Of a stretch of DNA of 17,164 nt, positions 15,831 through 17,164 are shown in pieces (position 1 is the first letter of the stretch; each line of letters begins with the position of its first letter). The translations under genes and the position numbers were made by a program. The notes under the pieces were generated by a model, which worked only from the letters and a program-made list of their open reading frames with translations, searched no databases and was not told the origin of the DNA. The stretch spans positions 1 to 17,164 of the forward strand of contig CALGAJ010000384.1 of assembly GCA_937951975.1 (NCBI GenBank), written 5' to 3'. The stretch is from an uncultured Desulfotignum sp. GTDB taxonomy: Bacteria > Desulfobacterota > Desulfobacteria > Desulfobacterales > Desulfobacteraceae.

Positions 15831-17054
15831 ATGCCCCAGAAAATCAAATGGCATAAAGGTGGTTCTAAAGAGTCTGGGTATGTTTATTATAAAAAACATC
15901 CATCCAGAAAACATGGCGTGAAATATGACAGATATTACCGCGCTGAATATCAGCATAATGGGAACCGAGTTGCCATCAACTTTGGTTGGTCATCTGATGG
16001 GTGGTCTGAATTAACATGCCTGAAAAAATTAAACTATTACAAGACCAACGCCAAAAAAGGGTTAAAACCCGTCTCCCTGAAAGAAGAACGTGAAATAGCA
16101 GAATTACAAAAAATCGAAGAAGAGAAAAAAAGAACGATAGCAGATTTAGAGAATATCACCTTTACCAATTTCTGGAACAATCATTACAAACCCTATTCCG
16201 AAAAGAAAAAAAATTGGCACGCAGAAAAAAGCTTTTGGGAGAATTGGATCAAAGACTCTATCGGGAACAAGCCAATGAAGGGTATCACCATTTTTGATTT
16301 AGAGAAATTAAAAAACAAAATGGATAGAGCTGGCAAAGCTCCCAAAACCGTTCAACATGTTCTTGCCACGATCAGACAAGCGTTTAACAGGGCCATCCAC
16401 ACAGATATGTTTCCCGGACCGAATCCCGTATCAAAGATTAAATTTCAAAAAATAAACAATCAACGTGTTAGATTTCTTACCAATCAAGAGGCGTCGGATC
16501 AGCTGCACGCATTAAAGAAAAAAAGCGGCCAGGTTCACGATATGGCACTTTTAAGCCTTCACACTGGCATGAGGGCCAAAGAGATATTCAGACTAACCTG
16601 GCGCAACATAGATTTTGACAATAATATGATACATGTGGTTGACACCAAAAACACCGAATCCCGGTATGCCTATATGAGCGATGCCGTGAAAGAGATGCTG
16701 CAAAAAAACTATCAAAATAAAACAATGGACTTGGTTTTTCCCGACACCAATGGAAACCAAATAAAATACATGTCAAAAACTTTTCCAAGAACTGTTTCTT
16801 CCCTTGGTTTTAACAAAGAGGTTTCCGACGACAGGGAAAAAGTGGTTTTCCACACTTTGCGCCATACGTTTGCTTCATGGCAGGCACAGAATGGCATGGA
16901 CCTATACACACTCCAAAAACTGATGGGTCACAAATCCTTCCAAATGGTCCAAAGATATGCACACCTGGCGCCGGACAACCTAAAAAAAGCAACAACGATT
17001 TTTAATACTGTCACCAACAAAGAGAAGATAGTTCCTTTTCCCAAACAGGCATAA
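15831..17054 (+). CDS. int: Tyrosine recombinase / integrase of a genomic island
   Basis: 407 residues from ATG 15831, preceded by GGGAGG; an in-frame TTG at 15816 overlaps that site and is rejected. A Lys/Tyr-rich N-terminal region, perhaps arm-binding, is followed by a core-binding domain (~110-210, with FTNFWNNHYKPYSEKKK) and a complete catalytic domain. The catalytic residues are Arg248 (TGMRAKEI), His341-x-x-Arg344 (HTLRHTF), His367 (LMGHKS) and nucleophile Tyr376 (QRYAHL), so it should be active. It would catalyse integration and excision at the tRNA-Asn 3' end located 170 bases upstream. Codon use is much more A/T- and Lys-rich than the genes to the left, consistent with recent acquisition. 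Confidence 0.95.
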   Translation: MPQKIKWHKGGSKESGYVYYKKHPSRKHGVKYDRYYRAEYQHNGNRVAINFGWSSDGWSELTCLKKLNYYKTNAKKGLKPVSLKEEREIAELQKIEEEKKRTIADLENITFTNFWNNHYKPYSEKKKNWHAEKSFWENWIKDSIGNKPMKGITIFDLEKLKNKMDRAGKAPKTVQHVLATIRQAFNRAIHTDMFPGPNPVSKIKFQKINNQRVRFLTNQEASDQLHALKKKSGQVHDMALLSLHTGMRAKEIFRLTWRNIDFDNNMIHVVDTKNTESRYAYMSDAVKEMLQKNYQNKTMDLVFPDTNGNQIKYMSKTFPRTVSSLGFNKEVSDDREKVVFHTLRHTFASWQAQNGMDLYTLQKLMGHKSFQMVQRYAHLAPDNLKKATTIFNTVTNKEKIVPFPKQA

Positions 17055-17089
17055 TATTACTATGGGAAGTGCAACAGGAGATTATTATC

Positions 17090-17164
17090 ATGGAACCAAA
17101 CAAAAAAACGTAAGCGGTTTATAAACCCCACCTTTTCACAGAACCAAATTTCCGGTACTGTTCA
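17090..17164 (+). pseudogene. Possible start of a small gene, interrupted at a run of seven A
   Basis: CAGGAG followed by ATG 17090 gives a seven-residue frame (MEPNKKT) that stops at TAA 17111-17113, just after seven A at 17102-17108. Skipping one A would continue with a basic stretch (RKRFINPTFSQNQISGTV) open to the window end. It could be a frameshifted small gene, a sequencing error or a programmed slip. It lies 35 bases after the integrase, where excisionases and cargo genes begin, but I recognise no family. Confidence 0.25.

Noticed and set aside
1..17164. CRISPR array, insertion sequence or rRNA
   Set aside because: No regularly spaced repeats, no transposase, no terminal inverted repeats of IS type and no rRNA-like sequence were seen.

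Overview
The window looks like chromosomal DNA of a sulfate-reducing Desulfobacterota, most likely a Desulfobacteraceae-type organism. This is inferred from a moderately GC-rich coding style, a selenium gene cluster with a selenocysteine-containing SelD, and a high load of multi-domain signal-transduction proteins. No rRNA or complete marker is present, so the taxonomic call is soft. The last ~1.5 kb is clearly more AT-rich and belongs to an integrated element.

Layout, left to right. (1) The tail of an unrecognised gene (1-169), then a THUMP-type RNA methyltransferase (177-1358) and a secreted DUF547 protein (1430-2182). (2) A NarL-type two-component pair, consisting of a Cache/HAMP/HisKA_3 sensor kinase (2267-4408) overlapping a LuxR-family response regulator (4401-5033). 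(3) A minus-strand block selD - yedF - cfa (8011 down to 5042). SelD is a selenoprotein: its real start is ATG 8011 and it reads an in-frame UGA at 7945-7943 as Sec23, so a plain ORF call truncates it to a TTG at 7933. (4) A plus-strand, tightly packed three-gene operon (8389-14385): a large PAS/GAF sensor with a degenerate histidine-kinase end, a degenerate receiver fused to a CHAT (caspase-like) protease, and a protein I do not recognise. A patatin-like phospholipase (14370-15428, minus) converges on the operon with overlapping 3' ends. (5) A 3' fragment of tRNA-Asn(GTT) with its original terminator (15563-15657), AT-rich DNA, and a complete tyrosine recombinase (15831-17054). These mark the edge of a tRNA-targeting genomic island that continues to the right.

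How the parts may fit together. SelD makes selenophosphate, and the SirA/DsrE-like YedF is a known companion in selenium metabolism; cfa is co-directional and may ride on the same transcript. The most unusual unit is the CHAT operon plus patatin. It has a cytosolic PAS/GAF sensor that appears to have lost phosphotransfer chemistry, a protease whose receiver has lost its phospho-acceptor Asp, an unknown third protein, and a membrane-lipid hydrolase next door. I infer a sensor -> protease -> effector cascade, possibly a stress or defence device, but only the domain content and gene order are seen directly. The orientation of the tRNA fragment puts this module on the chromosomal side of the island edge.
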